From: Siphonodentalium dalli
Taxonomy: Eukaryota; Mollusca; Scaphopoda; Gadilida; Siphonodentaliidae
Assembly (NCBI GenBank): GCA_032622095.1
Contig: CP136061.1
Coordinates: 213,434,373-213,498,372, forward strand
Length of the DNA: 64,000 nt
Direction of reading: 5' to 3'
Shown here: one piece after another, positions 1-11,211 of the stretch
How positions within the stretch are numbered: the first letter of the stretch is position 1
How the letters are laid out: each line of letters starts with the position of its first letter
The notes under the pieces: generated by a model
Told to the model about the DNA's origin: nothing
What the model saw: the letters and a program-made list of their open reading frames with translations, nothing else
Databases searched by the model: none
Translations under genes and position numbers: made by a program

Positions 1-2471
1 CTTCGGATCATATCCGAAATGGCTTATCATCATGTGATGTTCATGTGTCAACATAAAGACTAATAGTATAACGTTAAGTACTGACCTTTCACAGTGACCT
101 TGACCCTTGAGATGAGTACTGGTGGTCAGTTATGGATAATATATACATATAAATAGTATTATATAACTATCCACCAAAATGTCCCGTTTTCTGGGGAAGT
201 GAAAACAATGAAAAACTGGTTCAGCCAGTTACAGAGGTGATGACGATTTATATGCAGACGGTGAACCACAGTGCAGTTATATATGTCGATAACTTCCTGT
301 TGATCTCTCCGAGACAAAAATCCATACATGACATGACCACCATCCGATTATTTTCAATTTTTGAAATACATTTTCATTGGATAAACCCACACACATGGTT
401 GAAATAATTGGGACATGGGACGTGCCATGACATGATATTAATTATTTGATACAATAAACTGATCTAAGACAAAGAGGCATGTTTGCTAAAATCGGAGCAG
501 CAATACATTTTCACTAAAAGATTTGTTCTGGATGATGAGAGTCAACATTGAGCAACATTGCGTTTCACATCTCACCACCACTGAATGTGAAATGAGAACA
601 GCCATTAAGAGAAGGCTAACAACATATACAACTACATTAAAATATTACATTTCTTAGAGTATAAATAATAATTGCATAACACAAACAAACCACCAAATAC
701 ATGTAGGGTTTGTTCTAAGAATCACTCTCCATACTCGATCTATATTACATTGTCTTTCACTCTCTATTATCTCTCTCCCTTCATACGTCTGTCTTAAATA
801 TACTGTCTGTGTTCTATTGAATTGGTGTTTAACTATCATTTCCCAGTTTTTAGTCAGTCGATTTATTCTTCAAAAGTCTACTTTCACGAATGGCTGTTGG
901 TGGGTGGGCCCACGTGCGTGTTGGCCTAACTCTCTATAACTTGTGGATTTTCACAATTTATGGTATGCGGGTTTAAGACAGTGTGCGAAAGCAACACACA
1001 TATACTATGGCCCAGAGTAAGGCTAATTTTTCTATTTAAACAAAAAAGATAACTTGAACAAACGTCGACCGATTTGATGCATAGTTGATAATGGATTTTT
1101 GATAGCAATATCTCGATCGATTTCGCATAGCAGATGTTATACCTGAGTTATGCTCTTACGTGTAGTTTAGCAATCCTATGTAGGGCGATAACTGTAAAGC
1201 ATTTCAACCGAACTGATCCCTGTTCCATAACAATATCTCGAACCAACTCACAATTATACAAAAAACACTCGACGAATGTCATCTGTGTTTCTCAACTGTA
1301 GTTAAATTTAAATTAATATTGGCGTGCGTGCGTCCTATTACCATACTGTTGGGGATAGCATTTTGAATTTACCCATATATAAAATGTATATCTTCTAACA
1401 AGTATATGGTCCAATCAAAATATGCATAGTGAACAGTTTTCCATGAGGCTACCGGGCATTAGCAATACATAATGGCTAGAGTAATGCAAAAACAGGCGTT
1501 TTCACCAAAATCGTTGCCATGGCAACGGTGTATATGTTCAAGCTTCGGATAATATCCAAAATGACTTATAATCATGTGATATACATGTGTGCCACTTTGA
1601 TGATTCTACCATAACATTGCCAATTTTGTCCTCTACCCGCTTTTCGCTTTTTGTTTGGACTGATTCGAAAAATTTATAAAACCATTTCTGAATCAAAAAT
1701 GTGTCCAGGTCAAACCCTATTTTGACTGGACTATTTTCAGAAGATTTATATAATTGCCTGAAATGTGTTTAGTGTAGTATTTTAACCCTTTCTATACTAA
1801 ATGGAGTCTCCAACTCAGTTATAAAAGCAAACATTGGAATTGTCTATTATTCGTTTGTTTGGGGTGTTCAGGAAAAGTATAGAAGAATTGATTTTCATTG
1901 GAGATAATTGTTCAGATTAATAAGTTCAACAAACGACATATTACATGTATATGTGAACATTTCTTAAGGGAACTACTCGTCAGTGAGTATTTAGTATATA
2001 AAGGGTTAAAGCAATGTGATTGGTCCAGACTATCCAGCTCGTAAGCTGTTCTGTATAATTATATTACCCAGACTGACTCTTTACCTAGAATGAAAATAAC
2101 ATTTAGCAAAACTGTCTATACCATGCATCTCCGAGTTTGCATACTTTTTCATTTTCTAGATTGCTTTTTGTACTGTAATGCTCGTATTATTACTTCGTTA
2201 CTGGTTAGCACATACCAACAGCACATTAGTATTATATCGTAATGACTGGATATTGCTATATCTATCAGAAAACACATTCCATCGTCGCGGTTCTTAAATG
2301 GTGTCTCGTCTTTAACTTTACATATCTGGAAGAGCTGCCCAACACAAAGTTATTGATATTTCGTCGATCAGCTACCAAATAACAACTTGTTCGAATGATA
2401 CCGTATCAGAATACATCGCATAAAATCACACCTGCTTCTCGGCCAATCTCGGGGTGTCCAAACTTTACTCA
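1..2471. other. Non-coding AT-rich stretch with a dispersed duplicate
   Basis: No convincing coding region or RNA gene is seen; open frames here are short and have no family resemblance. The first ~50 bases (cttcggat.atatcc.aaatg..ttat.atcatgtgat) recur in diverged form at about 1541-1590, so an old interspersed repeat is present twice in direct orientation. Nothing else is recognised. Confidence 0.5.
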
Positions 2472-2747
2472 TTATACGGTATTTACCAGAACATTTATTA
2501 AAGATGCTTTAACTAATATTTTTATTTGTTTTAATACCAAGAAAATAATGAAAGTCAACTTGATTACCACCATTGCTGTTGCAAATACTATGACGAAAAG
2601 TGCAGTCTTAGTCAGCGTTATCTGTATTTCCACACCTACCACTCTATTTGCCGCCTCTCTGGTTGACAAGTCCACTCTCTGGCAGACAAGACCGCCTCTA
2701 TGGCCCGAACGTTGATTTTTCGTGTGGCTTCGGGCGTTTCTATGAAT
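2472..2747 (-). pseudogene. Possible decayed 7TM receptor exon fragment
   Basis: An open frame on the minus strand reads through about 90 codons of non-MITE sequence. It has a basic/polar stretch, then VEIQITLTKTA, two hydrophobic runs (ALFVIVFATAMVV and LTFIIFLVL), then ASLINVLVNTV before a stop. The order resembles the third intracellular loop, TM6 and TM7 of a rhodopsin-like GPCR, with the usual SxxNPxxY motif not preserved. The upstream part of the same open frame is encoded by the neighbouring MITE and is not gene sequence. A ~45-bp piece (2641-2686) has an inverted relative at 3628-3672, on the other side of two MITEs. The receptor assignment is a guess from hydrophobic pattern and a short motif; it could be chance open frame. 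Confidence 0.2.
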
Positions 2748-3066
2748 TAAAACAGAGTGGACAGGTATATACCCATTAACACATTCACCCTGTACTATAT
2801 CGGAAATTTTCCATTGATTATAACGATCTTTATTGAAAAACAAGAGTGGGGGTATCGCGAGTTTAAGCATTTATCTTCCACTACGATGTGGGTTTTTTGT
2901 TTATGCCAGAGGAATAGCATAACTGAGGCAGAGTTGTATGAAAAGGCCATACCCACTCGCTTGTACACGCTATTTCTGTTGTTAGGGAGCACATGAACGG
3001 CCAGGCTATACTCACAGTGCAGGGTGAATGTGTTAAATTTGATTCACACCTGTCTACTCTGTTTTA
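2748..3066. mobile_element. Mariner-type MITE with ~45-bp TIRs
   Basis: About 319 bp bounded by inverted repeats: the left end AAACAGAGTGGACAGGT continues to an ACACATTCACCCTG motif, and the right end is its reverse complement with a few mismatches. A TA dinucleotide sits at each edge, as expected of Tc1/mariner target duplication. It contains no transposase. It lies only 5 bp from the next MITE. Confidence 0.6.
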
Positions 3067-3071
3067 CTGAT

Positions 3072-3568
3072 TTAAAGATACGGGCGGAGTTGGCGGTGGG
3101 TATGCAATAAACAGAAAGAATAGTAAAATATAGACATACCTTGTTCTTATACCAATCAGAAATATGGGATAACAGTATGTTATTGTCAAATGTTTTCCCT
3201 TTGTTATGTAAACAAAAGCAAAAAAAACTTACAGAACCTGGCTTTTGTTTAGATCCGGAGATGGTAAACATAAAGAGCGTTATTTGTTACTGTTTTCCTG
3301 ATATGGAAATAATAAAGAGCGTTTATATCATTTGCGTGTGATTATCCAATAGAATTGCTCTGTGTTATGTAAACAGAAGCAAAACTTCTGTAACACGAGC
3401 AGGTTCTTGTTTACGTACACCATCGTACGTCTTGACGACAATACACCATTTACACGCTGATTATGTTTGGCATATGAACAAAACTATATATATTTTAATA
3501 TTCCTTCTGTTGATGGCGATTTGAACAAATATGAATATTTCTGCAACGAACGCCACCCGTGCCTTTAA
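3072..3568 (-). mobile_element. TTAA MITE, family A, copy 1
   Basis: About 490 bp bounded by TTAA at both edges and by imperfect TIRs AGGCACGGGCGGCGTT / AGATACGGGCGGCGTT (here with small changes). Internal landmarks shared with the other copies are the paired 'aacgctctttat' motifs, 'gtcgtcaagacgtacga' and 'catatgccaaacataatcagc'. TTAA target duplication suggests mobilisation by a piggyBac- or Sola3-type transposase. There are six copies in this window: here and at 14965, 37978, 43470, 46566 and 56702. The copy is inverted relative to the one at 37978. Open frames inside it are not genes. Confidence 0.75.
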
Positions 3569-3627
3569 ACATCCGCAGCCTAAAAAAAAACAAAGTTCTG
3601 GCTATTGAGTCAGCATTGAATACCAGA

Positions 3628-3672
3628 GAGCGGCCTTGTCAGCCAGAGAGACGGCACAACGAATGGTATGTC
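3628..3672 (+). repeat. Inverted relative of 2641-2686
   Basis: The motif CTTGTCAGCCAGAGAGACGG and its surroundings match the minus strand of 2641-2686 (CTTGTCAACCAGAGAGGCGG) at most positions over ~45 bp. The two copies flank the pair of MITEs at 2748-3568 in inverted orientation. Confidence 0.4.
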
Positions 3673-3766
3673 TGACTATGTCCATAGCTAAAAACATCGT
3701 CTCGTTACTGTAGGATTATTGATAATGGGAATATGAACACATTCCATCTATTCTTCTTGGTAATAA

Positions 3767-4075
3767 TGGGGCCTCGGTGGCTCAGTCGGTTAGGGGTACA
3801 ACTCCAAACCGTTTCGCAATCCAGTGATGGTGGCGGTGGTTCAAATTCACATGTTCCATGATGGACTTTGTAACTCGATATCGTTTTCTTGTGGAGTTGC
3901 TACTCCCGAATGATGGCCGGTGGTTTGTCGCACATGGTCGACGAGCTGATCAGCCATTCAAATCACTGTTAGATTAGACGGAAGTATGCGCATTTCCTCC
4001 ACCACTAAAACTGACAATGTCGTGATATGGACTCAATTGCTGAAAGCGATGCTAAACCCCAATCGATCAATCAAT
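3767..4075 (+). mobile_element. tRNA-derived SINE with intact target duplication
   Basis: The head GCCTCGGTGGCTCAGTCGG carries a pol III A box (TGGCTCAGTCGG), and about 50 bp later there is a B box (GGTTCAAATTC). A ~200-bp body follows, containing 'ggactttgtaactcgata' and 'ccaccactaaaactgacaa', then the tail GCGATGCTAAACCCC-(AATC)n. An exact 11-bp direct repeat, CTTGGTAATAA, flanks it at 3756-3766 and 4076-4086, the signature of LINE-mediated insertion. It is a retroposon and not a functional tRNA gene. A second copy lies at 22091-22419 and a more distant relative at 10385-10800. Confidence 0.88.
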
Positions 4076-4375
4076 CTTGGTAATAAAGGGTAAACAAACT
4101 CGGTATGATTTATCAGCTGTACCAACCACGAACGCCTCCGGTATAGCTTTAACCATGAGTAATATGGACACGCACATCCTATCTTTTGTATTTTAGAACA
4201 GCCAGTGGTTATAATCGAGTTACTTGACTTTTTGGCAAGGGCCATTTCCTTGCGGTATCAGTTCGCGTAGACCTGAATTTCCGATATTCTTCCTAATGTT
4301 GAGTACATTACCGAAATACATGTTAAACCTTCCATGTCTAGAGCTTCCTTAATTATTTTGAAAACCCCACATATA

Positions 4376-4555
4376 TGCCAATTCATTCACTTCTATATGC
4401 GAGTCTCCCATATGGAGCCTCGCATATATAATAGAAAGGATTGACCTAACAATATTTACCTTGACCATGTAAGCCATTGCATTCTCTCATATGTGCGAGG
4501 CTATCTATGTGAGACTCGCATATCTAAATGAATGAACTGGCACAGGATCCTTCAT
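4376..4555. mobile_element. Decayed relative of the double-hairpin piggyBac-type MITE
   Basis: It contains two degenerate inverted repeats around 'atatgcgag..ctc..cctcgcatatata', spaced as in the intact copies at 15651, 25437 and 31195, and ends in 'ggcacagg'. The TTAACCC termini are not recognisable. Confidence 0.5.
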
Positions 4556-4825
4556 GCTGCACCAACGGAGCTCCCGTCATGGAATTGTTAACATGCAAGT
4601 TGTGTAAAGCGCATTGGTACTCACTACTCAACCATAAATGTTGATATTTGGGAATTTTACCCATCCTCAATTTAATTTCCTGCTGTGCCTTAAATTAACA
4701 AGAGTGATACCAAGTCCCCAATATAATACACCAACAACCCTGTTGGCGACTCTCTGGTGCATGAATGAGAAACCTAAATGATTGGATTTCATAAAAAAAT
4801 GAGCATTGGATCAAATTTCACTCTT

Positions 4826-5858
4826 CAATAGAAGATTCCTGTACCGTATTAATAGAAGAGTCATGTACCGTATTAATAGAAGATTCATATACCGTATTAA
4901 TAGAATATTCGTTTACCGTATTAATAGAAGATTCCTGTACCGTATTAATAGAAGATTCGTTTACCATATTAATCGAAGATTCATGTACCGTATTAATCGA
5001 AGATTCATGTACCGTATTAATAGAAGATTCATGCACCGTATTAATAGAATATTCATGTACCGTATTAATAGAAGATTCCTGTACCGTATTAATAGACGAT
5101 TCATGTACCGTATTAATAGAAGATTCATGTACCATATTAATAGAAGATTCATGCACCGTATTAATAGAAGATTCATGTACCGTATTAATAGAAGATTCAT
5201 GTACCGTATTAATAGAAGATTCATGTACCGTATTAATAGAAGATTCATGTACCGTATTAATAGAAGATTCCTGTACCGTATTAATAGAAGATTCCTGTAC
5301 CATATTAATCGAAGATTCATGTACCGTGTTAATCGAAGATTCATGTACCGTATTAATAGAATATTCATGTACTGTATTAATAGAAGATTCATGCACCGTA
5401 TTAATAGAATATTCCTGTACCATATTAATAGAAGATTCCTGTACCGTATTAATAGAAGATTCATGTACTGTATTAATAGAAGATTCCTGTACCATATTAA
5501 TACAAGATTCATGCACCGTATTAATAGAAGATTCCTGTACCGTATTAATAGAATATTCTTGTACCGTATTAATCGAAGATTCATGTACCGTATTAATAGA
5601 ATATTCTTGTACCGCATTAATCGAAGATTCATGCACCGTATTAATAGAATATTCCTGTACCGTATTAATGGAATATTCTTGTACCGTATTAATCGAAGAT
5701 TCATGCACCGTATTAATAGAATATTCCTGTACCGTATTAATAGAATATTCTTGTACCGTATTAATCGGAGATTCATGTACCGTATTAATAGAAGATTTTG
5801 TACCGTATTTAATAGAAGATTCTTGTACCGTTTTAATAGAAGTTCCTGTACCGTATTT
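4826..5858. repeat. 24-bp minisatellite, about 43 units
   Basis: The unit is approximately GAAGATTCATGTACCGTATT plus AATA, 24 bp. Units differ mainly at a few fixed positions: attcAtg/attcCtg, tgTacc/tgCacc, aatAga/aatCga and gaaGat/gaaTat. The variant 'catgcaccgta' ends at 5040, 5160, 5400, 5520 and 5640, giving a partial higher-order period of 120 bp (five units). The last three units are irregular, with 1-bp indels. Because 24 is a multiple of three and the unit has no stop, frames on both strands stay open for 180-363 codons; these encode 8-residue repeats (for example INRRFMYR) and are artefacts. Confidence 0.95.
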
Positions 5859-5909
5859 GCAGTGCGGAAAGGGATAAATATGGCAACCACTTAGGGAATA
5901 CAGAATCAA

Positions 5910-7270
5910 GCGCTAGCAACTTATGACGCCATCCGGTATCATTTCGATCTTTCCTAAAATATGGGAACCTTTTTTAACTGTTCAAAATTATATATTTTTG
6001 GCTATTTAACTTAACTTTGGTATGTACGTTCCAAATCTCTTTCCCAAATTTCTGTAAACCGCTCTTGCATCATGCAGCACATTTGTATCACGATGGACGA
6101 GGAAACCAGTACCTGTACAAATTGGGCACCATAACTATAAAACATCCCCATTTGTTTAATATGTATTGCAGCTACTTTCCTCTTCCATCACGACACGAAT
6201 ACACCCATTTTATAAACATATGTGAAAATTATATGTATTACGACAGAATGATCTGCCGTTTTACTAGCATGTATTCCTTTTTTGACGGGTAGATATCCGA
6301 GGGTTCGCTCTCGGTTACTAGTTGACCCTTCACACTAGTTTTTCCTGCTAGTCCGGGGGCGGTGTTGTGCCAGTGCACCCAGTTTTAAGTCATTATGTCT
6401 GACATCTCCTTTGTCTTGTTTGGCATAAACCATGAAACATACTTTACTCTTCAATAGAAGCTTTCTATATTTATACGTATTAGGCCGTGCATCGATGCCG
6501 GATATGTTTCAATTCTCGATTAGCTCCTGCAGTGATCCACACAACGGAGGGTAACTAGATTATTTTGTGCAGAATTGTCAGTTGCTATCTAATTAAATTC
6601 GTGCAGTACTATTTTTCGCGCATACATTGGTGCCATAATTGTCACATGCGACATTTAAGATTGACGTAATTTCTTCCCAATTTTGCATTCGTAGAAACAA
6701 CTTTTTGAAATAATAATGATGACACGGTCTTGTACAACTATTATATACGGGCTTCAAACTTTAGGATCAGTGCAACATAACCACAGTTTTAACATGCCGT
6801 TCGATATATACCCTGCATACATATTAGATTGCATGTTGACAACAATGTTTTTTTTGTTGTCTCACGACCCTTCTCTCATGTAAATGTATATTCTGCCCAC
6901 GTTTGCTTGGTTATTGAATATAAAGTCTTCGTGTTCTCGAGTCCTGTTACTGCTTTCACAGAAGAGTCTATATTTCATTTGATACATTTGTCTGGCCAAA
7001 TGATCGATACTTTAGAACCGGCTTCTGCTTCGATGTAACTTCTGTCTTGAACTTGAAGAGACTTTAGATGTAGTATCTATTGTCCCATATGATACCAACA
7101 ACATTCCACTTTTGCTATATATATACAGTAATTCGGTCGAGAACAAGTCATAAGCACCAATGCATACAAAACCTCCGGACATCAATATAATTAGTATAGG
7201 TGTATGCTATTTGGAATGTGTCTAAGGGCTTCAATTCTGTGTTTAGTGCCTGTTCATTGCTATTATTGTA
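5910..7270. other. No gene recognised
   Basis: AT-rich sequence with short, unconvincing open frames. No repeat, RNA gene or splice-supported exon was recognised. Confidence 0.4.
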
Positions 7271-8053
7271 CAGCCTGTTCTCCCGAAAACCAGCACATTA
7301 TCTGCTTATAAATAGCCAAATTTTGAGTCGATATAATGTGCTGAAAATGAAAATATTTAGTCATATTATCGACTCAATATGAGGCGATTCTAAGCAGTTT
7401 ATGTGCGGAAAATGAGACAAATAAGCCAACTCACGACTTTTTAGGTGTACGCTCTTTAGCAGGTGTTTTCAATGTGGTCCGCGCCATAAAACTAAATAAC
7501 AGGTAAAAGTCCATTATCTGCTTACTTCAGAATCAAATGACCACATTATGTACATATTTCACATTATAGGTCGATTATGTGCCTATTTCCGCGAGGATAT
7601 GTTGTATTGTAACTGTAGAATATACAATTCATCATTTTGTAAAGAGAAAATAAAAACGTGCCTTATCTTGGTCTACTGTTGTATCTTTTACAAAGCTTTA
7701 CAGTAGGATCTAATTCATTTTCCATTCACAATCCTCTTTGTGTAAATATATGATATTCTTAACTCCAGACTATGTTTTTATACATGCATGCACGATATCT
7801 AATGCATTAGTTTGTAACTTTGTAGATGTCAACACAACATATCCTCGTGCAAATACGCACATAATTGAACTATAATGTGAAATATGTACATAATGTGGTC
7901 ATTTGATTCTGAAGTAAGCAGATATTGGACTTTTACCCGTTATTTAGTTTAATTGACCTATTATTCGAAATAGGTACATTTGTGATTATTTGATTCTGAA
8001 AATAAGCAGATAATGGAATCATGTCCGTTATTTCGTTTTATGGCGCGGAGCAC
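7271..8053. mobile_element. Long-inverted-repeat element, left part (interrupted copy)
   Basis: It begins CAGCCTGTTCTCCCGAAAAC and runs through landmarks 'cacattatctgctta', 'atgaggcgattctaagcag', 'aagccaactcacgac' and 'atggcgcgga', reaching a centre 'gaggatatgttgt' near 7598. It then returns in reverse complement from about 7840 to 8053. The missing outer end of the second arm lies at 10955-11169, so about 2.9 kb separates the two parts of one element. The complete uninterrupted copy is at 48014-48695. No coding capacity is seen. Confidence 0.7.
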
Positions 8054-8704
8054 AATCGGCCGAATTCTGGTCCCTGGTCTAGACCAGGGTTTCATGTAAA
8101 CTATAGTCTAGACCAGGCCGAAACCACGGTGATCGCCATGTGTTACCCAGCTTCGAGGCGAGTAAGCTGGGATTATTGGTCAACACTGGTCCGTATTCTC
8201 GTCTTTTTGAAACTCAGGTTTACGTAAACCATGGGTTGCCTTCTTATTGTCATTCAAGCATGTGTCGGTCTGTTAATAATTCGAACCATGTGGTAACGTA
8301 CAAGTTCTGGTAACAGAAACATATGTATTTTTTGGAAGCATTTATCTTTATATTAACCAAATAGGAATTGTGTTTTATTGATATGCCGTGTAGAAGAAAG
8401 ATTATAATTATATATGAACTGGACAAAATGTAATATAATCGATAAGTATGTGTGTTATAGGTAATAGTCTACAACTGAGACCTAGTACCCCCCTGGTCTG
8501 AGATTTTTGTATAAACCGAGACTTGAACCTGAGACGAGAATACCTTTTTCTGTTTTCGCAGTAACGATACAGATTGGTAATTTGATTGTAAATCATGAGT
8601 GCGTTTATCTGGCTTTACAGTGGAGTTTTATTTATAACAACCTTGCCGTGTTTGAAAGCATATTACCGTTAGATGGATTAAGTCAGATGTTCGTGCTATT
8701 ATTA

Positions 8705-9525
8705 GTCGAGTTTTTCAAAAACTCGACTTATGGTTTGACGAGGGACGGTTGTGGGCGGGCGGGCGGCGGGCGGACCCAAAGAATGCCTTATAACTTTGAC
8801 ATTTGTGAACGGATTCAAATATAATTTGGTATGTGAGTTGCTCCCAATGACTATTTACTGCCTGTAGAAAATGGGTCACGTCCGATCTTTTTGACCAGAG
8901 TTATCCATCTTTGATGACTTTTTTTTTTAGTTTTTCACCGTTAGCGCGATAACTCACGAAAATATTATCCAATTTCAACAATATTCGTTATATGAGACTC
9001 TTGCAACAATATCTCGGACCTGTTTGAAAACCAGGTTTGTCCGAATTTTTTTTCCGGAGTTATTGGTCTTAGTTTGTCTATTTTAGTAATTTTATCACCG
9101 TTAGCGCGATAACTCGATGAAATATTAACCGATTTCAACAATATTTGATATATGAGTCTCCTGCAACAATATCTCGGACGAGTTCGAAAACCAGGTTTGT
9201 CCGAATTTTTTTCGCAGAGTTATGGGTCTTAGTTTGTCTATTTTTAGCAATGTTATCACCGTTAGCGCGATAACTCAATGAAATATTAACCGATTTAAAC
9301 AATATTTGGTATATGAGTCTCTTGCAACAATATCTCGGACGAGTTCGAAAACCTGGTTTGTCAGAAATTTTTTTCCGCAATTATGGGTCTTAGTTTGTCT
9401 ATTTTAATAACAATTTTATCACCGTTAGTGCGATAACTCAATGACATATTAATGGATTCAATTGATATTTGGTATATAGGGCTATTGCAATAATATACCA
9501 CCGTCCGACTGCCAAAAAACTCGAC
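8705..9525 (-). mobile_element. Pearl-like non-autonomous element, four ~162-bp core units
   Basis: It starts with a perfect hairpin (GTCGAGTTTTTC / AAAAACTCGAC, 8705-8727) followed by a GGGCGG-rich tract (8752-8776). Four tandem core units are marked by ACCGTTAGCGCGATAACTC at about 8937, 9097, 9259 and 9421, spaced 158-162 bp. It ends in ACTCGAC at 9525. The architecture matches bivalve pearl elements, which have tandem ~160-bp cores, a simple-repeat tract and a terminal hairpin. These resemble Helentron/DINE-1-type elements. The copy at 37027-37745 is the same family in the opposite orientation. Confidence 0.65.
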
Positions 9526-10384
9526 AAAAGCATCTTATATGCGTACCCCTTGTTTATAATATGTTATCGATGGGTTTGGTTGACACGGATAAATAGGGAA
9601 TGATAGTAGTTTTGCAATCGGAACGTAATCCGCATTGGATGCGGGTGTCTTTCGTTCCGTGTTTCTGAAATGAATTGAGGTCGGAGCTAGTTTTGATAGT
9701 ACTAATTCATCATTTGAGAATAAATTATTGCTGGACTGGATATACAATATAACAGCTAAAACTCTCAAAATTATATTAAGACAAACGAAAAATTGTGGTT
9801 CAAAATAAGGAAATGTCCGATTAAATTGAATTAAATTAAATTAAATGCACGGGACCCCTGCTCTTGATTAATGATTTATTTGGTCCAGTTTCTTAAGCCT
9901 TGACATTTCAAGTTGGTTTATTAATAATAATTTATCTTTAAACATGGATTTGGAAAAAAATTACATGGCAATGGAAATATCTGTTATCGGGAGTGTGATA
10001 CAACGCACCCATTTTTTGCGATGCCACCCCACCCCCACCCCCCGTTGTGACCATTACATTTTCTGGAAAATTATTTTCAATAACTTCAATCACGGCGATA
10101 GTTATTTAGAATCTTTCAAATTTTCAACTTATTGCAAATTCCCAAGTCCGCGAAATTACATTGCACATGCCACCCCCTCACCCCAATGAATTATTGAAAA
10201 TTTCCAACAAGTACCTCACTATTTCCAGTTGTTGGAAATTCCCACCTGATATCCCCTATAATAATGGTTCGAAATGTTTTCAAGAGATGAATGTAATTTA
10301 TGTGTAATATTTTGACACAAAGTTGAACAATATATAGTTGGTTCTTGATCTGAACAAACAATGTTTTACACTATACATTGATTG
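9526..10384. other. No gene recognised; GTTGGAAATT-type motifs
   Basis: The stretch includes a short AATTA-rich run near 9820-9845 and motifs such as 'gttggaaattccc' near 10220, also seen around 60850-61080. No coding region was recognised. Confidence 0.35.
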
Positions 10385-10800
10385 TAAAGGACGCCGGTGG
10401 TGCCGTCGGTAGAATGCTCGGGGATGCCGCCATTTGCCATCTAGCGCTGACGAAGCTGGTTCGAATGCCGACAAGCGCGGATTCGCGATCCACTCTAAGT
10501 GAGGATAATCTGATTCGTGTATCTGGGCAAGTTTGTCGGTCCCTTTCCGGGGTCGGTATTTCTACACACAGCGGAGTGTTTCTCGGTGAATTTACTCTCT
10601 GCGTAGACTTTCCTCCACCCGTAAAACTGACAACGTCGTGACATCCGCATAGGGGGTGGAAATCCGCACCACCCATGCCCCGTGATCCCTGTCGAACCGC
10701 GACGGCATACATATACCGCTATACAACACGGATATAAGTCGCTTTCACGTGCTAAGGTTTGGAGACACCAACACACCAATCTTGATGCAGCGCTCAGCAC
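10385..10800 (+). mobile_element. tRNA-derived SINE, divergent family
   Basis: The head GGTGGTGCCGTCGGTAGAAT resembles a tRNA A box, and GGTTCGAATGCC at about 10458 is a near-canonical B box. The body contains 'tttcctccaccc.taaaactgacaacgtcgtgac', shared with the SINE at 3767 and so a common 3' domain. It then runs into a different tail with 'acacggatataagtcgctttc'. The short open frames on both strands over it are not genes. The right boundary is uncertain. Confidence 0.6.
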
Positions 10801-10954
10801 GCTTTTGTCCATAGATTGTCATTGATTGTCGTTGATTGTACAACAATGCGCCGATCCCAGCTTGCGACCAGATGGTTTCGCGAGACCAAGTCCTGACATG
10901 GAACACCGTGATTATTAGGGTGGTCTAGACCTGAGACCAGAATTCAGCCGTATG

Positions 10955-11169
10955 GAAGAGCGTACACATGCCGTCGTGAGTTGGCTTATTTGTGTCATTG
11001 TCTGCACATAATACGCTTATAATCGCCTAATTATGAGTCTATAATGTGACTAAAAAGCCCTCATTTTCATCACATTATCAACTCAAATGAGGCGATTCTA
11101 AGCAAATTATCTACCTAAAACAAGTTCCATTATAAGCAGATAATGTGCGGAGTTTGGTAAAACAGGCTG
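10955..11169. mobile_element. Long-inverted-repeat element, right terminus
   Basis: From 'agagcgtacac' through 'aatgaggcgattctaagca' and 'gcagataatgtgc' to the outer end AACAGGCTG, this is the reverse complement of 7271-7480 with mismatches. It completes the element whose left part is at 7271-8053. Confidence 0.7.
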
Positions 11170-11211
11170 GTCCATGTACATAGTTTATATAAAACTCAAA
11201 CTCGTACTACG

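Larger units (their letters stand above)
8057..10950. mobile_element. Segment inserted into the long-inverted-repeat element
   Basis: The ends are inverted copies: left CGGCCGAATTCTGGTCCC followed by GGTCTAGACC, and right the reverse complement of CGGCTGAATTCTGGTCTC followed by GGTCTAGACC, about 24 of 28 positions alike. Many GGTCTAGACC/CTGAGACC dyads lie just inside the ends, as at 8465-8545 and 10860-10945. The interior holds a pearl-like element (8705-9525) and a SINE (10385-10800). A target duplication was not resolved. The left arm may alternatively belong to a shorter element ending near 8543. Confidence 0.5.

Noticed and set aside
3769-3850. tRNA gene
   Set aside because: A and B boxes are present but the acceptor stem does not pair; the sequence continues into a SINE body with a target duplication.
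4826-5858. CRISPR-like array
   Set aside because: Repeats are contiguous without unique spacers, in eukaryotic DNA; the same holds for the 30-bp array at 40057-40250.
4806-5909. 362- and 363-codon overlapping ORFs on opposite strands
   Set aside because: Both are products of a 24-bp minisatellite without stop codons; other frames are open too. No start context, splice or family evidence.
10458-10470. tRNA gene at the strong B box GGTTCGAATGCC
   Set aside because: No closing acceptor stem; it belongs to a SINE.
10371-10812. 87-113-codon ORFs on both strands
   Set aside because: They overlap a SINE on both strands and have no protein resemblance.
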